In this document: in pieces, positions 47,001 through 55,860 of the stretch
How the letters are laid out: each line of letters opens with the position of its first letter
Position numbering within the stretch: the first letter of the stretch is position 1
Source: Bradyrhizobium sp. WSM1743
GTDB taxonomy: Bacteria; Pseudomonadota; Alphaproteobacteria; Rhizobiales; Xanthobacteraceae
DNA: 64,000 bases
Assembly: GCF_000473065.1 (NCBI RefSeq)
Contig: NZ_AXAZ01000031.1
Coordinates: forward strand, 1-64,000
Direction: 5' to 3'
Position numbers and translations under genes: made by a program
The notes under the pieces: generated by a model
Databases searched by the model: none
The model's input: the letters and a program-made list of their open reading frames with translations, nothing else
What the model was told of the DNA's origin: nothing

Positions 47001-47483
47001 GGGTGGTGAGCTGCGATAGACCTGCGCGGCCGCGCGCTCGACCGCATCGGCCTGGCGCTGGCGCGTGTCGGCCGGGGCGGGGCGTGGCGCCTGCGGCTGC
47101 TGCGGTTGTCGCTGCGGGCGGGAGATCTGCGACAGGCGCGCGTCGAGCCGCGAGATCGCGTCGTTGAGCTGGCGTGCGACGCCCTGCTCGCGCGAGACAT
47201 CTTGGCGCGGGGCGGGTTTTGAAATCCGTTCGATCTGCTGGGTGATCGCGTCGAGCCGTTGGTGGATGTCCGCGACTTCGCGGCTTTCCTGACTTGGTCC
47301 TTGGCTCGGCATGTGTTGCGGACGCTGGTCGTAGGGTCCGCGAAAGTTCGGCGGGGCCGTGTCGCCGAGCGTGGAGTTCAGCCAATCGTTGAGCGACATG
47401 CCCGCACGACGCGCAGCAGCTTCGGCCCGCTCCCGGACGGATGGATCGATGCCGTCAACACTCCACGATACGCGCGAATTCAT
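44097..47483 (-). CDS. PodJ-like polar localization protein with Sel1 repeats
   Basis: 1128 residues. The N-terminal 'VSWSVDGIDPSVRERAEAAARRAGMSLNDWLNSTLG' is the conserved opening of alphaproteobacterial PodJ-type proteins. Long coiled coils (about 240-600), a Pro/Ala-rich linker and one TM segment (about 760-782, 'SLLVGASVVVIVLGTFKMAMNLL') follow. The periplasmic part has four Sel1-type repeats ('GDATAAYEIGVRFAEGKGVATNYDEAAKWYDRAAQAGVVPAIFRLGTLYEKGLG...'). It lacks a C-terminal peptidoglycan-binding domain. It probably scaffolds a pole or division-site complex across the inner membrane. Confidence 0.85.
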   Translation of the reverse strand: MNSRVSWSVDGIDPSVRERAEAAARRAGMSLNDWLNSTLGDTAPPNFRGPYDQRPQHMPSQGPSQESREVADIHQRLDAITQQIERISKPAPRQDVSREQGVARQLNDAISRLDARLSQISRPQRQPQQPQAPRPAPADTRQRQADAVERAAAQVYRSSPPLSPASFDVAVAEITARQSELDGFTPRQMPPRAAPPLAPADPYAPPAPAYAPPPPQPGPDFSSLERHLLKITSQIESLQRPDNTEQAINAFRSELAEIRAAITEAMPRRAIESIENEIRSLHRRIDETRSNGTDGQVLSGIERALSDIKQVLRTLTPAEQLTGYDEAIRNLGAKLDLILRANDDPSTVQQLEGAISALRAIVSNVASNEALARLSEDVRLLSSKVDQITRASGHGDSFAVLEQRIAALTAALETRERPQPSESTEHLEAAIRALSDRFDRMQVGNDSASTFAHLEQRVSYLLERIEAAADPRNGNLSRVEDGLHDILRHLERQQATYAALAESRNSAPPPDSGMVDLVKRELSDIRFSQAETNRHTQDSLEAVHSALGHVVDRLSMIEGDLRAVRTAPPAPAPQPMPMAAPMEPAPMAREPRPQPPKYDPKPELPNPAAAQAAQAAFVAAPREFHAATPAAPPPVPAAPQATPPLPPRAISEILEPHTARAALAPELPPDHPLEPGTRPGGRVATPSERIAASESAISGIPAAPKEPVSSSSFIAAARRAAQAAAAQPPEKPARGAKAAIARAKEKGQEGGSTITSKIRSLLVGASVVVIVLGTFKMAMNLLEGGSAPPAPQAMQNIPSEPAPQAAPPPVETKPATPEQVTPSMTSPTPIGRQSQNNTAPASTPNSGNSGSVEIPQAPAAAVPPPASSSDVTGALSGTSRAKLGLVQVPPSEKLPDGIGGPGLRTAAMKGDATAAYEIGVRFAEGKGVATNYDEAAKWYDRAAQAGVVPAIFRLGTLYEKGLGVKKDADIARRYYTQAAERGNAKAMHNLAVLDADGGGRGANYKSAAQWFRKAADRGVADSQFNLGILYARGIGVEQNLAESYKWFSLAAAQGDADAAGKRDDVAKRLDPQSLAAAKLAIQTFSAEPQPDDAVNVATPNGGWDSAPQANAKPAPKQVATKRAASAAH

Positions 47484-47682
47484 GACTCTGTCCGGTTCCG
47501 ACTTCGGCGCCCACCCGGCACCTCCAGCCTCCCCACGCGTGCCGGTTGCAAAGACAATCGAATTTGGCGCGGGTCGTCTGCCTCGAAAACCGACTTTTTC
47601 CTGTTACGGTAAATAACGGGTTAAGGAATGCAGGCCCGATGTCTTAAAGTTGGGCGGGGGAGTGCCAGCCACGGAACAGGTG

Positions 47683-47790
47683 CGCTCCCTCCCCCGCTTG
47701 CGGGGGAGGGCTGGGGAGTGGGTGTTTCCGCGATGGGACAGTCCCCTAGAGGCGAGAGCCGTCACCCGACGCTTTGCGCCGACCTCTCGC
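47683..47790. repeat. Palindromic intergenic repeat, family A (copy 5)
   Basis: CTCCCTCCCCCGCTTGCGGGGGAGGG opens the element; the core GTGTTTCCGCGATGGGACAG...TCCCCTAG is the reverse of that in copy 1, and it ends GCTTTGCGCCGACCTCTCGC. Confidence 0.75.
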
Positions 47791-47836
47791 CCTTGCCGTC
47801 CTCCAGCGTCACCGCCGTGGCCTTGCCACTCATCGC
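47786..47836 (-). pseudogene. Degraded second copy of the padR 3' end
   Basis: 51 bases are 86% identical by eye (44/51) to 48933-48983, the codons for 'AMSGKSTVVTLEDGKRE' near the end of padR; the remnant reads 'AMSGKATAVTLEDGKGE'. An extra two bases upstream of ATG shift the frame. It lies on the same strand as padR, at the far side of the toxin-antitoxin genes. Confidence 0.7.
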
Positions 47837-47859
47837 GCCGTCAGCGCCTCGCGCGCGGC

Positions 47860-48363
47860 TTAGCGGCCTGGCGGATGCAAGCGCGTGTCCAGTGCGAATG
47901 GCTCCTGGGATCTCTGCTTGTAGGCGCCGGCGACATTTGCAGCGATGAAGATCAAGTTCCAGCTCGCCGTCGAGACTACGCTTGGAATCACAATGAACCC
48001 GTGTTTTGCAAGCAGCTCATCCCCGAATGCCTGCTGGCCGGCACCTGGTATGCCCGGTCTCAGCCAACTGGGATTTGGAATAGTGCCGGGCTCGACCACG
48101 AAGACGCCGGCGGGATCAATGGTCGCGGACGTGATCACATGGGGCATCACGTCCAGCGCGCGAAATCCTTTATGGACGGCGACTTCGAGAATCGCTGTTG
48201 CGGGGTCGATCGAGCAATACACCGCGCGAACGCCTCTGCTGTTCCAGCGACCGCCGGCGAGAAACGCGCCCTCGCCACTGTCCCAGGTCGATGCATATTT
48301 CGATTGATCGAGACGACAGGCCACCAGCTCGGAGCCACCGAGCGCAGCGGGAAGCGGCGTCAC
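47860..48363 (-). CDS. RES-domain toxin (NAD+ phosphorylase family)
   Basis: 167 residues. The RES signature is clear: 'VACRLDQSKYASTWDSGEGAFLAGGRWNSRGVRAVYCSIDPATAILEVAVHKGF', giving the conserved Arg, Tyr and Glu, and the later 'FIVIPSVVSTASWNLIF' with Ser and Asn. Characterised members degrade NAD+ and stop growth. The start is GTG 48363, overlapping the antitoxin stop (GTGA), the usual layout of a RES/Xre operon with antitoxin first. Confidence 0.92.
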   Translation of the reverse strand: MTPLPAALGGSELVACRLDQSKYASTWDSGEGAFLAGGRWNSRGVRAVYCSIDPATAILEVAVHKGFRALDVMPHVITSATIDPAGVFVVEPGTIPNPSWLRPGIPGAGQQAFGDELLAKHGFIVIPSVVSTASWNLIFIAANVAGAYKQRSQEPFALDTRLHPPGR

Positions 48364-48833
48364 GCGTAAACGCCGTATTCGAGCCGCGTCAGAAAGTCTT
48401 CGACCAGCTCGACGCCGGCCGGCGTCGCCAGCAGGTCAATCGGCTTGCGCTGATCGAGGCCGATCGCCGGGCGCTCCAGCCAATGTTCGGCTTCTTCCTT
48501 CGATCCGAAGATCGAAGTCGCCTTGGCCAATATCTCCGCGAGCTTCCAGGCGCGGCCGCTCTGTTCGGGGCTGAGCTGCCTGATGTTTTCCGCAGTATGG
48601 CGCTGATAGGTTCGGTGGCTCATTCCGATCGCCCTCGCGAAGGAATCGTCCCAGCGCAGAAACACGAGGTTGTCGACGAGATACACCAGCGCCTTGGATG
48701 GAAGACCGCTGACGAGAGCTTCGTGAGCCTCCAGCGGGCTCCGGGGCATCTTCCGGAATGTGGCGGTCCCTCCCAGAAGTCGGGCAACCGCTGCCAGCCG
48801 GGCCACGTCGGGGGATTGCGCAAGCTCGTTCAT
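48360..48833 (-). CDS. Xre/MbcA/ParS-type antitoxin
   Basis: 157 residues. The N-terminal half is helical and Xre-like ('LVYLVDNLVFLRWDDSFARAIGMSHRTYQRHT'); the C-terminal toxin-binding domain (DUF2384) has 'FGSKEEAEHWLERPAIGLDQRKPIDLLATPAGVELVEDFLTRLEYGVYA'. It neutralises the RES protein and represses its own promoter in known systems. I choose ATG 48833 (MNELAQ) because a palindrome operator ends 15 bases upstream; an upstream ATG at 48890 would place the palindrome inside the gene. Confidence 0.92.
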   Translation of the reverse strand: MNELAQSPDVARLAAVARLLGGTATFRKMPRSPLEAHEALVSGLPSKALVYLVDNLVFLRWDDSFARAIGMSHRTYQRHTAENIRQLSPEQSGRAWKLAEILAKATSIFGSKEEAEHWLERPAIGLDQRKPIDLLATPAGVELVEDFLTRLEYGVYA

Positions 48834-48847
48834 GGGCCAAGTCTCGC

Positions 48848-48874
48848 CACTTGTCGTACCCAATATGACAAGTG
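48848..48874 (-). promoter_or_regulatory. Inverted-repeat operator of the RES/Xre module
   Basis: CACTTGTC (48848-48855) and GACAAGTG (48867-48874) are perfect 8-bp arms around an 11-base spacer, directly upstream of the antitoxin start. This is the expected position for autoregulation by the antitoxin. Confidence 0.7.
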
Positions 48875-48920
48875 TCGCGCTCGCTTTCAAGTACCCGGGA
48901 CTCGATGCCTAGCTGCCCTC

Positions 48921-49511
48921 TTAGCCCTTCCCCTCGCGTTTGCCATCTTCCAGCGTCACCACCGTGGACTTGCCGCTCATCGCCGAGAGCGCCTCCAGGG
49001 CCTCCTCGCAGAAGTCGGCGACCATCTGCTCGTGCCGAGCCCCTAAGCGGAGCAGGAGCAAATTGCCGAGATCGAGGCGTCCCTCCGCCGTGCCGTCGGG
49101 AAAACGCTTCTTCAGGATGCGTTCGTAATTGGCGTGACGGTCGCGATGGTGCTCCAGCCGGGCCATCAAATCGGTCCGCATCGGCTCGATGTCGATGCTG
49201 TCGAGCGCGTGCAGCCGCACCAGGAGGTCGTCCTTGATCGAGGGCGGCGTGCTCGGGCGCGCGGCCCAGTGCCGCAGCGCTGTTCGGCCTTCGGGAGTGA
49301 GCGTATAGATCAGTTTATTGGGCTTGCCCGTTTGCACGACCTCGCGGCCCTGGATGTGGCCGCGGTCGCGCAGCTTGGAGAGCTCGCGGTAGATCTGCTG
49401 GTGGTCGGCCTTCCAGAAGAAGCCGATCGAGGAATCGAACGTCTTGGCGAGCTCATAGCCCGTCATCGGACGTTCCGTCAGGCATGCGAGGATTGCGTCG
49501 CCCAGCGCCAT
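48921..49511 (-). CDS. PadR-family transcriptional regulator
   Basis: 196 residues. The winged HTH 'MALGDAILACLTERPMTGYELAKTFDSSIGFFWKADHQQIYRELSKLRDRGHIQGREVVQTGKPNKLIYTLTPEGRTALRHW' is typical PadR, followed by the C-terminal dimerisation helices (Vir_act_alpha_C type). It is divergent from the beta-oxidation operon and the intervening palindrome overlaps that operon's promoter, so it is probably its repressor, relieved by a fatty-acid-related ligand. Its 3' end is duplicated in degraded form beyond the toxin-antitoxin module. Confidence 0.92.
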   Translation of the reverse strand: MALGDAILACLTERPMTGYELAKTFDSSIGFFWKADHQQIYRELSKLRDRGHIQGREVVQTGKPNKLIYTLTPEGRTALRHWAARPSTPPSIKDDLLVRLHALDSIDIEPMRTDLMARLEHHRDRHANYERILKKRFPDGTAEGRLDLGNLLLLRLGARHEQMVADFCEEALEALSAMSGKSTVVTLEDGKREGKG

Positions 49512-49546
49512 GACCGGCCTCCCTGTTCAAGCTGATCCAAACCTGC

Positions 49547-49575
49547 TTGACTTTATGCGCATCGGCTCATATGCG
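49547..49575 (+). promoter_or_regulatory. Sigma70-like promoter of the beta-oxidation operon
   Basis: TTGACT (49547-49552) and TATGCG (49570-49575) are spaced by 17 bases. The -10 element lies inside the palindrome at 49565-49592, which fits repression by promoter occlusion. Confidence 0.55.
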
Positions 49576-49592
49576 TCAATGTGCATATGAGC
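49565..49592. promoter_or_regulatory. Palindromic operator between padR and the beta-oxidation operon
   Basis: GCTCATATG (49565-49573) and CATATGAGC (49584-49592) are perfect 9-bp arms around a 10-base centre. A further short palindrome ATGCGCAT lies just upstream (49555-49562). It is the most likely PadR binding site. Confidence 0.65.
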
Positions 49593-49650
49593 GCAGCGCG
49601 CAGGCGGGCCAAAGGCCCGACTGAAAAAATCAGTGAACTCAACCACATCT

Positions 49651-49676
49651 CTACTGTGCATGGGGTTGTTTTCGCA
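49651..49676 (+). repeat. 26-base dispersed motif (copy 2)
   Basis: Identical to 21715-21740 (CTACTGTGCATGGGGTTG...TTTTCGCA). It lies between the promoter and the first start codon of the beta-oxidation operon, i.e. in its leader. Confidence 0.7.
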
Positions 49677-49708
49677 CTTTTGCCCTTGGCCTAGGGAGGC
49701 AGCTGAGA

Positions 49709-50095
49709 ATGACCGGCCTCGATTCCTGGTACGCCTACATGAAGTCTCATGACCGCACCGCGCTCTGGGACCTCCTGCATCCCAACGCCATCTTCGAAAG
49801 CCCCGTCGTGCACACGCCGCAGCGCGGCCGCGACATCACTTTCAAATACCTCTCCAGCGCCGAGAAGGTGCTCGGTGGTCCCGGCTTCACCTATGTCGGT
49901 GAGTGGAAGAACGAGCGCGGCGCCGTGCTCGAATTCAAGACCATGATCGACGGCATCGAGATCAACGGCGTCGACATCATCAGCTTCGATAGCGAGGGGC
50001 GCATCACCCATTTCAAGGTGATGGTGCGTCCGCTCAAGGCGATCAACATGCTGCACCCCCTGATGGCGGAGCAGCTTGCCGCCGGCCAATCATAA
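49709..50095 (+). CDS. SnoaL/NTF2-like protein
   Basis: 128 residues with the cone-shaped NTF2 fold pattern: 'SWYAYMKSHDRTALWDLLHPNAIFESPVVHTPQRGRDITFKYLSSAEKVL...GEWKNERGAVLEFKTMIDGIEINGVDIISFDSEGRITHFKVMVRPLKAINML'. These proteins bind or isomerise hydrophobic small molecules. As first gene of the beta-oxidation operon (42 bases before the acyl-CoA dehydrogenase) it may act on an acyl or steroid-like intermediate. GGGAGG precedes the ATG. Confidence 0.88.
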   Translation: MTGLDSWYAYMKSHDRTALWDLLHPNAIFESPVVHTPQRGRDITFKYLSSAEKVLGGPGFTYVGEWKNERGAVLEFKTMIDGIEINGVDIISFDSEGRITHFKVMVRPLKAINMLHPLMAEQLAAGQS

Positions 50096-50136
50096 GCCCA
50101 ACATCATCCTTTCAAGGCCCATGCCGGGAGACCACC

Positions 50137-51927
50137 ATGCCGATCTATAAAGCCCCCGTCGAAGACGTGAACTTCCTGCTCAACGACGTCTTCCAGATCG
50201 ATCGCTACGATAATCTGCCGGGCTTCTCCGATGCGTCGAGCGACGTGCGCGAGGCGATCCTGGGTGAAGCCGCCAAGCTCGCCGAAGAGGTGCTGCAGCC
50301 GCTCAATCGTGTGGGCGATCTCGAAGGCTGCAAGCGCACTGAGGACGGCAGCGTCACCACGCCGAAAGGCTTCAAGGAGGCGTTCAAGCAGGTCGCCGAA
50401 GGCGGCTGGCTTGGCCTGTCGGCGCCGACTGAATATGGCGGTCAGGGCCTGCCGGTGACGCTCTCACAGGCGGTCAACGAATTCCAGATCTCCGCCAATA
50501 TGGCGTTCTCGATGTATGGCGGCCTCACCATGGGCGCGACCGCGGCGTTGCTGGTGCACGGAAGCCCTGAGCAGAAGAAAACCTACGTGCCGAAGATGGT
50601 GGCGGGCGAATGGACCGGCACCATGAACCTGACCGAGCCACATTGCGGCACCGATCTCGGCATGCTCCGCACCAAGGCGGTGCGCCAGCCCGACGGCAGC
50701 TTCAAGATCACGGGCACCAAGATCTTCATCTCCGCCGGCGAGCACGATCTCGCCGATAACATCATCCATCTCGTGCTCGCCCGCATCGAGGGCGCGCCCG
50801 CCGGCATCAAGGGCGTGTCGCTATTCGTGGTGCCGAAATTCCTGGTGAACGCGGATGGTTCGGTGGGCGCACGCAACGGCGTCGTCTGCGGCTCGATCGA
50901 GCACAAGATGGGCATCCACGGCAATTCCACCTGTGTGATGAACTACGACAACGCCACCGGCTGGCTGATCGGCGAAGAGAACAAGGGCATGCAGGGCATG
51001 TTCGTGATGATGAATGAGGCCAGGCTCGGCGTCGCCGTGCAGGGCCTCGCACAGTCCGAGGTCGCCTATCAGAACGCTGTCGCCTATGCCCGCGAGCGCA
51101 TCCAGGGCCGTTCGCTCACCGGTGCCAAGGCGCCGGACAAGCCGGCCGATCCGATCATCGTGCATCCCGACGTCCGCCGCACGCTGCTCTCGATCCGCGC
51201 CTTCAACGAGGCCGCACGCGCCTTCGTGATCTGGACCGCGCTGAAGAGCGACGTCGCCCACCGTTCCGAAGACCCCAGGGATCGCCAGGCCGCGGACGAC
51301 CACATGGGCCTGATGACACCGGTGCTGAAGGGCTTCCTCACCGATTACGGTTTCGCCAACGCGGTGCAGGCCCAACAGATGTATGGCGGCCATGGCTATA
51401 TCGCCGAGCAGGGAATGGAACAGTTCGTGCGCGATGCGCGTATTGCGATGATCTATGAAGGCGCCAACGGCATCCAGGCGCTCGATCTCGTCGGCCGCAA
51501 GCTGCCGCGCGACGGCGGCCGTGCCATCATGGCCTTCTTCGGCGAGGTCATGGCCTTCGCCAAGGAGAACGGCGGCGACGAGGCGATGAAGCCTTTCATC
51601 ACCCCGCTCTCGACCTCGCTCGGCCATCTCCAGCAGGCCACCACATGGCTGATGCAGAATGCAATGATGAAGCCAGACAATGCGGGAGCAGCCGCGACCG
51701 ACTACCTGCATCTCTTTGGCTTCGTCGCGCTCGGCTACATGTGGGCGAAGATGGCGAAGGTGACGAATTCCAAGATTTCCGAGAGCGGCGCGACGCCCTA
51801 TCTCTCGACCAAGCTCGTCACCGGCCGCTTCTTCATGGAGCGGATGCTGCCGGAGACCGCGGCCAATCTCGCGCGCATCCAGTCCGGCTGCGCCACCATC
51901 ATGGAATTGCCGGCGGAAGCTTTTTGA
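50137..51927 (+). CDS. Acyl-CoA dehydrogenase (FadE-like, long form)
   Basis: 596 residues, the size of the bacterial long FadE-type class with an extra C-terminal domain. 'MNLTEPHCGTDLGMLRTKAVRQPDGSFKITGTKIFISAGEHDL' and 'QMYGGHGYIAEQGMEQFVRDARIAMIYEGANGIQALDLVGRKL' are the FAD and substrate-binding signatures; the catalytic Glu is in IYEGANG. It catalyses the first step of beta-oxidation. A GGGAGA ribosome-binding site precedes ATG; the thiolase follows after 56 bases. Confidence 0.95.
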   Translation: MPIYKAPVEDVNFLLNDVFQIDRYDNLPGFSDASSDVREAILGEAAKLAEEVLQPLNRVGDLEGCKRTEDGSVTTPKGFKEAFKQVAEGGWLGLSAPTEYGGQGLPVTLSQAVNEFQISANMAFSMYGGLTMGATAALLVHGSPEQKKTYVPKMVAGEWTGTMNLTEPHCGTDLGMLRTKAVRQPDGSFKITGTKIFISAGEHDLADNIIHLVLARIEGAPAGIKGVSLFVVPKFLVNADGSVGARNGVVCGSIEHKMGIHGNSTCVMNYDNATGWLIGEENKGMQGMFVMMNEARLGVAVQGLAQSEVAYQNAVAYARERIQGRSLTGAKAPDKPADPIIVHPDVRRTLLSIRAFNEAARAFVIWTALKSDVAHRSEDPRDRQAADDHMGLMTPVLKGFLTDYGFANAVQAQQMYGGHGYIAEQGMEQFVRDARIAMIYEGANGIQALDLVGRKLPRDGGRAIMAFFGEVMAFAKENGGDEAMKPFITPLSTSLGHLQQATTWLMQNAMMKPDNAGAAATDYLHLFGFVALGYMWAKMAKVTNSKISESGATPYLSTKLVTGRFFMERMLPETAANLARIQSGCATIMELPAEAF

Positions 51928-51983
51928 GCCTGCTTCCGCCGCCGTTTCCCAACAACTTTCAAACATCACATCAGGAGGGCGTC

Positions 51984-53192
<1,209 letters not shown>

Positions 53193-53210
53193 GGGCAGGG
53201 AGCAACCAAC

Positions 53211-55424
53211 ATGTCGTACAAGAATTTCAAGGTTGAGACCGATTCCGACGGTATCGCGCTCGTCACCTGGGACATCCCGGGCCGTTCGATGAACGTGCTC
53301 GACGAGACCTCGACCAACGAGCTTGAGGCGATCGTCAAGGCGACTACGGCAGACGCCGCAGTGAAAGGCGTCGTCATCACCTCGGCCAAGGAAGCGTTCT
53401 GCGCCGGCGCCGACCTGTCCATGCTCGAGGGCATGAACCAGGCCTACGCCAGGGTGTTGAAGGAGCAGGGCGAGACCGCGGCGAACCAGATGCTGTTCGA
53501 CCAGAGCCGGCGCTTCTCGCAGGTGCTGCGCTCGATCGAAACGTCAGGCAAGCCGTGGGCGGCCGCGATCAACGGCCTCGCGCTCGGCGGCGGCTTCGAG
53601 ATCACGCTGTGCTGCCACTATCGCGTGGCGGCGGAGAACCCCAAGACACGCCTCGGCCTGCCTGAAGTCAAGGTCGGCCTGTTCCCCGGTGCCGGCGGCA
53701 CGCAGCGCGTGCCGCGCTTGGTGCCGCCGCAGGATGCGATGACCATCCTGCTCAAGGGCGATCCTGTCACGGTCGAGAAGGCCAAGGCGCTGAACCTGAT
53801 CCATGCCATCGTTCCCGCCGCTGATCTCATCAAGGCCGCGAAGGACTGGATCAAGGGTGGCGGCAAGGCGGTCGCGCCCTGGGACGAAAAGGGCTTCAAG
53901 CTGCCAGGCGGCCCGGTGTTCTCCAAGGCCGGCATGATGATGTTCCCGGCCGGCAACGCCATCTATCGCCGCGAGACCTACGACAACTATCCGGCCGCGC
54001 GCGCCATCATGAGCTGCGTCTATGAAGGCCTGCAGCTGCCGATCGACGCTGCGCTACGCGTGGAGTCGCGCTACTTCACCTCGGTGCTGCGCTCGAAGGA
54101 AGCGGCCGCGATGATCCGCAGCCTGTTCCTGTCGATGCAGGAGCTCAACAAGGGCGCGCGCCGTCCGAAGGACGTGCCGCCGACCAAGGTGAAGAAGATC
54201 GCCGTGATCGGCGCCGGCTTCATGGGCGCCAGCGTCGGCTACGTCTCGGCCCGCGCCGGCCTCGACGTCGTCCTGATCGACCGCGACCAGGAGAGCGCCG
54301 ACAAGGGCAAGGCGCATGCGCAGAAGGTGATCGAGGACCAGATCAAGAAGGGCCGCGCCAAGCCCGCCGATGCCGAAGCGCTGCTCGCGCGCATCACGCC
54401 GACCGCCGACTACGCTGCGCTTAGGGATGTCGACCTCGTCATCGAGGCCGTGTTCGAGGACCGCAAGGTCAAGGCGGACACCTTCGCCAAGGCGCAGCAA
54501 TATCTGAAGCCGGACGTGATCTTCGCGTCGAACACCTCGACGCTGCCGATCACATCGCTGGCCGAGAGCTTCAGGGATCAGGGCAAGTTCATCGGCATCC
54601 ACTTCTTCTCGCCGGTCGAGAAGATGATGCTGGTCGAGATCATTCTCGGCAAGAACACCGGCGATGTCGCGCTTGCGACCGCGCTCGACTATGTCCGCCA
54701 GATCGGCAAGACGCCGATCGTCGTGAACGACAGCCGCGGCTTCTTCGCCAATCGCTGCGTCGGCCGTTACGTCGCCGAAGGCAACGAGATGTTCCTGGAA
54801 GGCGTGCCGCCGGCAATGATCGAGAACTGTGCCAAGATGGCCGGCATGCCGGTCGGTCCGCTCTCGCTGTCGGACGAAGTCGCACTCGATCTCGGCCTCA
54901 AGATCATGAAGGCGACCGAAGCCGATCTCGGCCCCAACGCCATCAATCCCGATCAGAAGAAGCTGATGGTGGAGATGGTCGAGAAGCAGGGCCGTCTCGG
55001 CCGCAAGAACAGCAAGGGCTTCTATGATTACCCCGAGAAGGGCAAGGGCCAGAAGAGCCTGTGGCCGGGCCTCTCCGCGCTGCAGCCGAAGCAGCTTGAC
55101 CCCGATACGCTCGATATCGAGGAGCTGAAGCAGCGCTTCCTGGTGGTGCAGGCGGTGGAAGCCGCGCGCACGGTGGAGGACCACGTCATCACCGATCCAC
55201 GTGAAGCGGATGTCGGCTCGATCCTCGGATTCGGCTTCGCGCCGTTCACCGGCGGCACGCTGTCCTATATCGACTTCATGGGCACGAAGAAGTTCGTCGA
55301 GCTCTGCCACAGGCTGGAGGCGAAATACGGCTCGCGCTTCACGCCGCCGAAACTCTTGGAAGAGATGGCAGCGAAGGGCGAGACTTTCTACGGACGCTTC
55401 GCGCCGAAGAAGGTGGCGGCCTGA
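53211..55424 (+). CDS. 3-hydroxyacyl-CoA dehydrogenase / enoyl-CoA hydratase fusion (FadB/FadJ-like)
   Basis: 737 residues. The N-terminal crotonase part has 'GVVITSAKEAFCAGADLSML' and 'AAINGLALGGGFEITLCCHYRVAAENPKTRLGLPEVKVGLFPGAGGTQR' with both catalytic Glu. The middle Rossmann domain 'IAVIGAGFMGASVGYVSARAGLDVVLIDRD' and 'ASNTSTLPITSLAESFRDQGKFIGIHFFSPVEKMMLVEII' is the HAD. It carries out hydration and oxidation of enoyl-CoA and pairs with the thiolase. Starts 18 bases after the thiolase stop; last gene of the operon. Confidence 0.96.
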   Translation: MSYKNFKVETDSDGIALVTWDIPGRSMNVLDETSTNELEAIVKATTADAAVKGVVITSAKEAFCAGADLSMLEGMNQAYARVLKEQGETAANQMLFDQSRRFSQVLRSIETSGKPWAAAINGLALGGGFEITLCCHYRVAAENPKTRLGLPEVKVGLFPGAGGTQRVPRLVPPQDAMTILLKGDPVTVEKAKALNLIHAIVPAADLIKAAKDWIKGGGKAVAPWDEKGFKLPGGPVFSKAGMMMFPAGNAIYRRETYDNYPAARAIMSCVYEGLQLPIDAALRVESRYFTSVLRSKEAAAMIRSLFLSMQELNKGARRPKDVPPTKVKKIAVIGAGFMGASVGYVSARAGLDVVLIDRDQESADKGKAHAQKVIEDQIKKGRAKPADAEALLARITPTADYAALRDVDLVIEAVFEDRKVKADTFAKAQQYLKPDVIFASNTSTLPITSLAESFRDQGKFIGIHFFSPVEKMMLVEIILGKNTGDVALATALDYVRQIGKTPIVVNDSRGFFANRCVGRYVAEGNEMFLEGVPPAMIENCAKMAGMPVGPLSLSDEVALDLGLKIMKATEADLGPNAINPDQKKLMVEMVEKQGRLGRKNSKGFYDYPEKGKGQKSLWPGLSALQPKQLDPDTLDIEELKQRFLVVQAVEAARTVEDHVITDPREADVGSILGFGFAPFTGGTLSYIDFMGTKKFVELCHRLEAKYGSRFTPPKLLEEMAAKGETFYGRFAPKKVAA

Positions 55425-55433
55425 GAGAGGGCT

Positions 55434-55521
55434 GTAGCCCGGATGGAGCGAGAGCGAAATCCGGGACAGCATATCCCCGGATGCAGTCACCCGGATTGCG
55501 CTTCGCTCCATCCGGGCTACG
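55434..55521. repeat. Palindromic intergenic repeat, family C (copy 2)
   Basis: GTAGCCCGGATGGAGCG...AAATCCGGG mirrored by CCCGGATTGCGCTTCGCTCC...ATCCGGGCTAC; same arms as 5524-5608. Confidence 0.85.
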
Positions 55522-55532
55522 CAGAAACAAAA

Positions 55533-55558
55533 GGCCGGATCATTGATCCGGTCTTTTT
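55533..55558 (+). terminator. Rho-independent terminator after the beta-oxidation operon
   Basis: GGCCGGAT-CATTG-ATCCGGTC followed by TTTTT: an 8-bp stem and a U-run, just after the family C repeat. Confidence 0.8.
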
Positions 55559-55860
55559 CTATTTTCAATCTCCAGAACGGCGAGAATGCGCGGCCCGATA
55601 CTGTCTCGTCAGCGGGATGGCCTTCCAACTGTCTTCGTCGCCCCAGCCACGCTCGCTTCGCCCTGGCACCGCTCTTGCTGATGATCCACCGGATGGCCCA
55701 TTGGCATTGAAGGTGTCCCGCAATGATCCCCACGGTGTCTCAAGACAGCGCAGCCGGCGTTGCGTTAAGATATGCGCCCTTGTTGCTGCTGGGTCGGCCG
55801 TGGCCGCGCCGCAGGCTGCTCCGGCTGCGCAGAAAGATTCCTTCGTGGGGCGGCCTGGCC

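Larger units (their letters stand above)
47484..47859. other. Intergenic region with family A repeat and padR-end remnant
   Basis: About 375 bases. The left part carries the promoter of the PodJ-like gene; a family A palindrome lies at 47683-47790, and directly fused to it is a 51-base degraded copy of the end of padR (47786-47836). No gene seen. Confidence 0.6.
55425..55860. other. Intergenic region after the beta-oxidation operon
   Basis: About 435 bases. It contains the family C repeat (55434-55521), a terminator (55533-55558) and about 300 bases without a supported gene. A plus-strand frame at 55723-55932 is hydrophobic but overlaps the better-supported minus-strand gene and has no clear ribosome-binding site. 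Confidence 0.55.
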
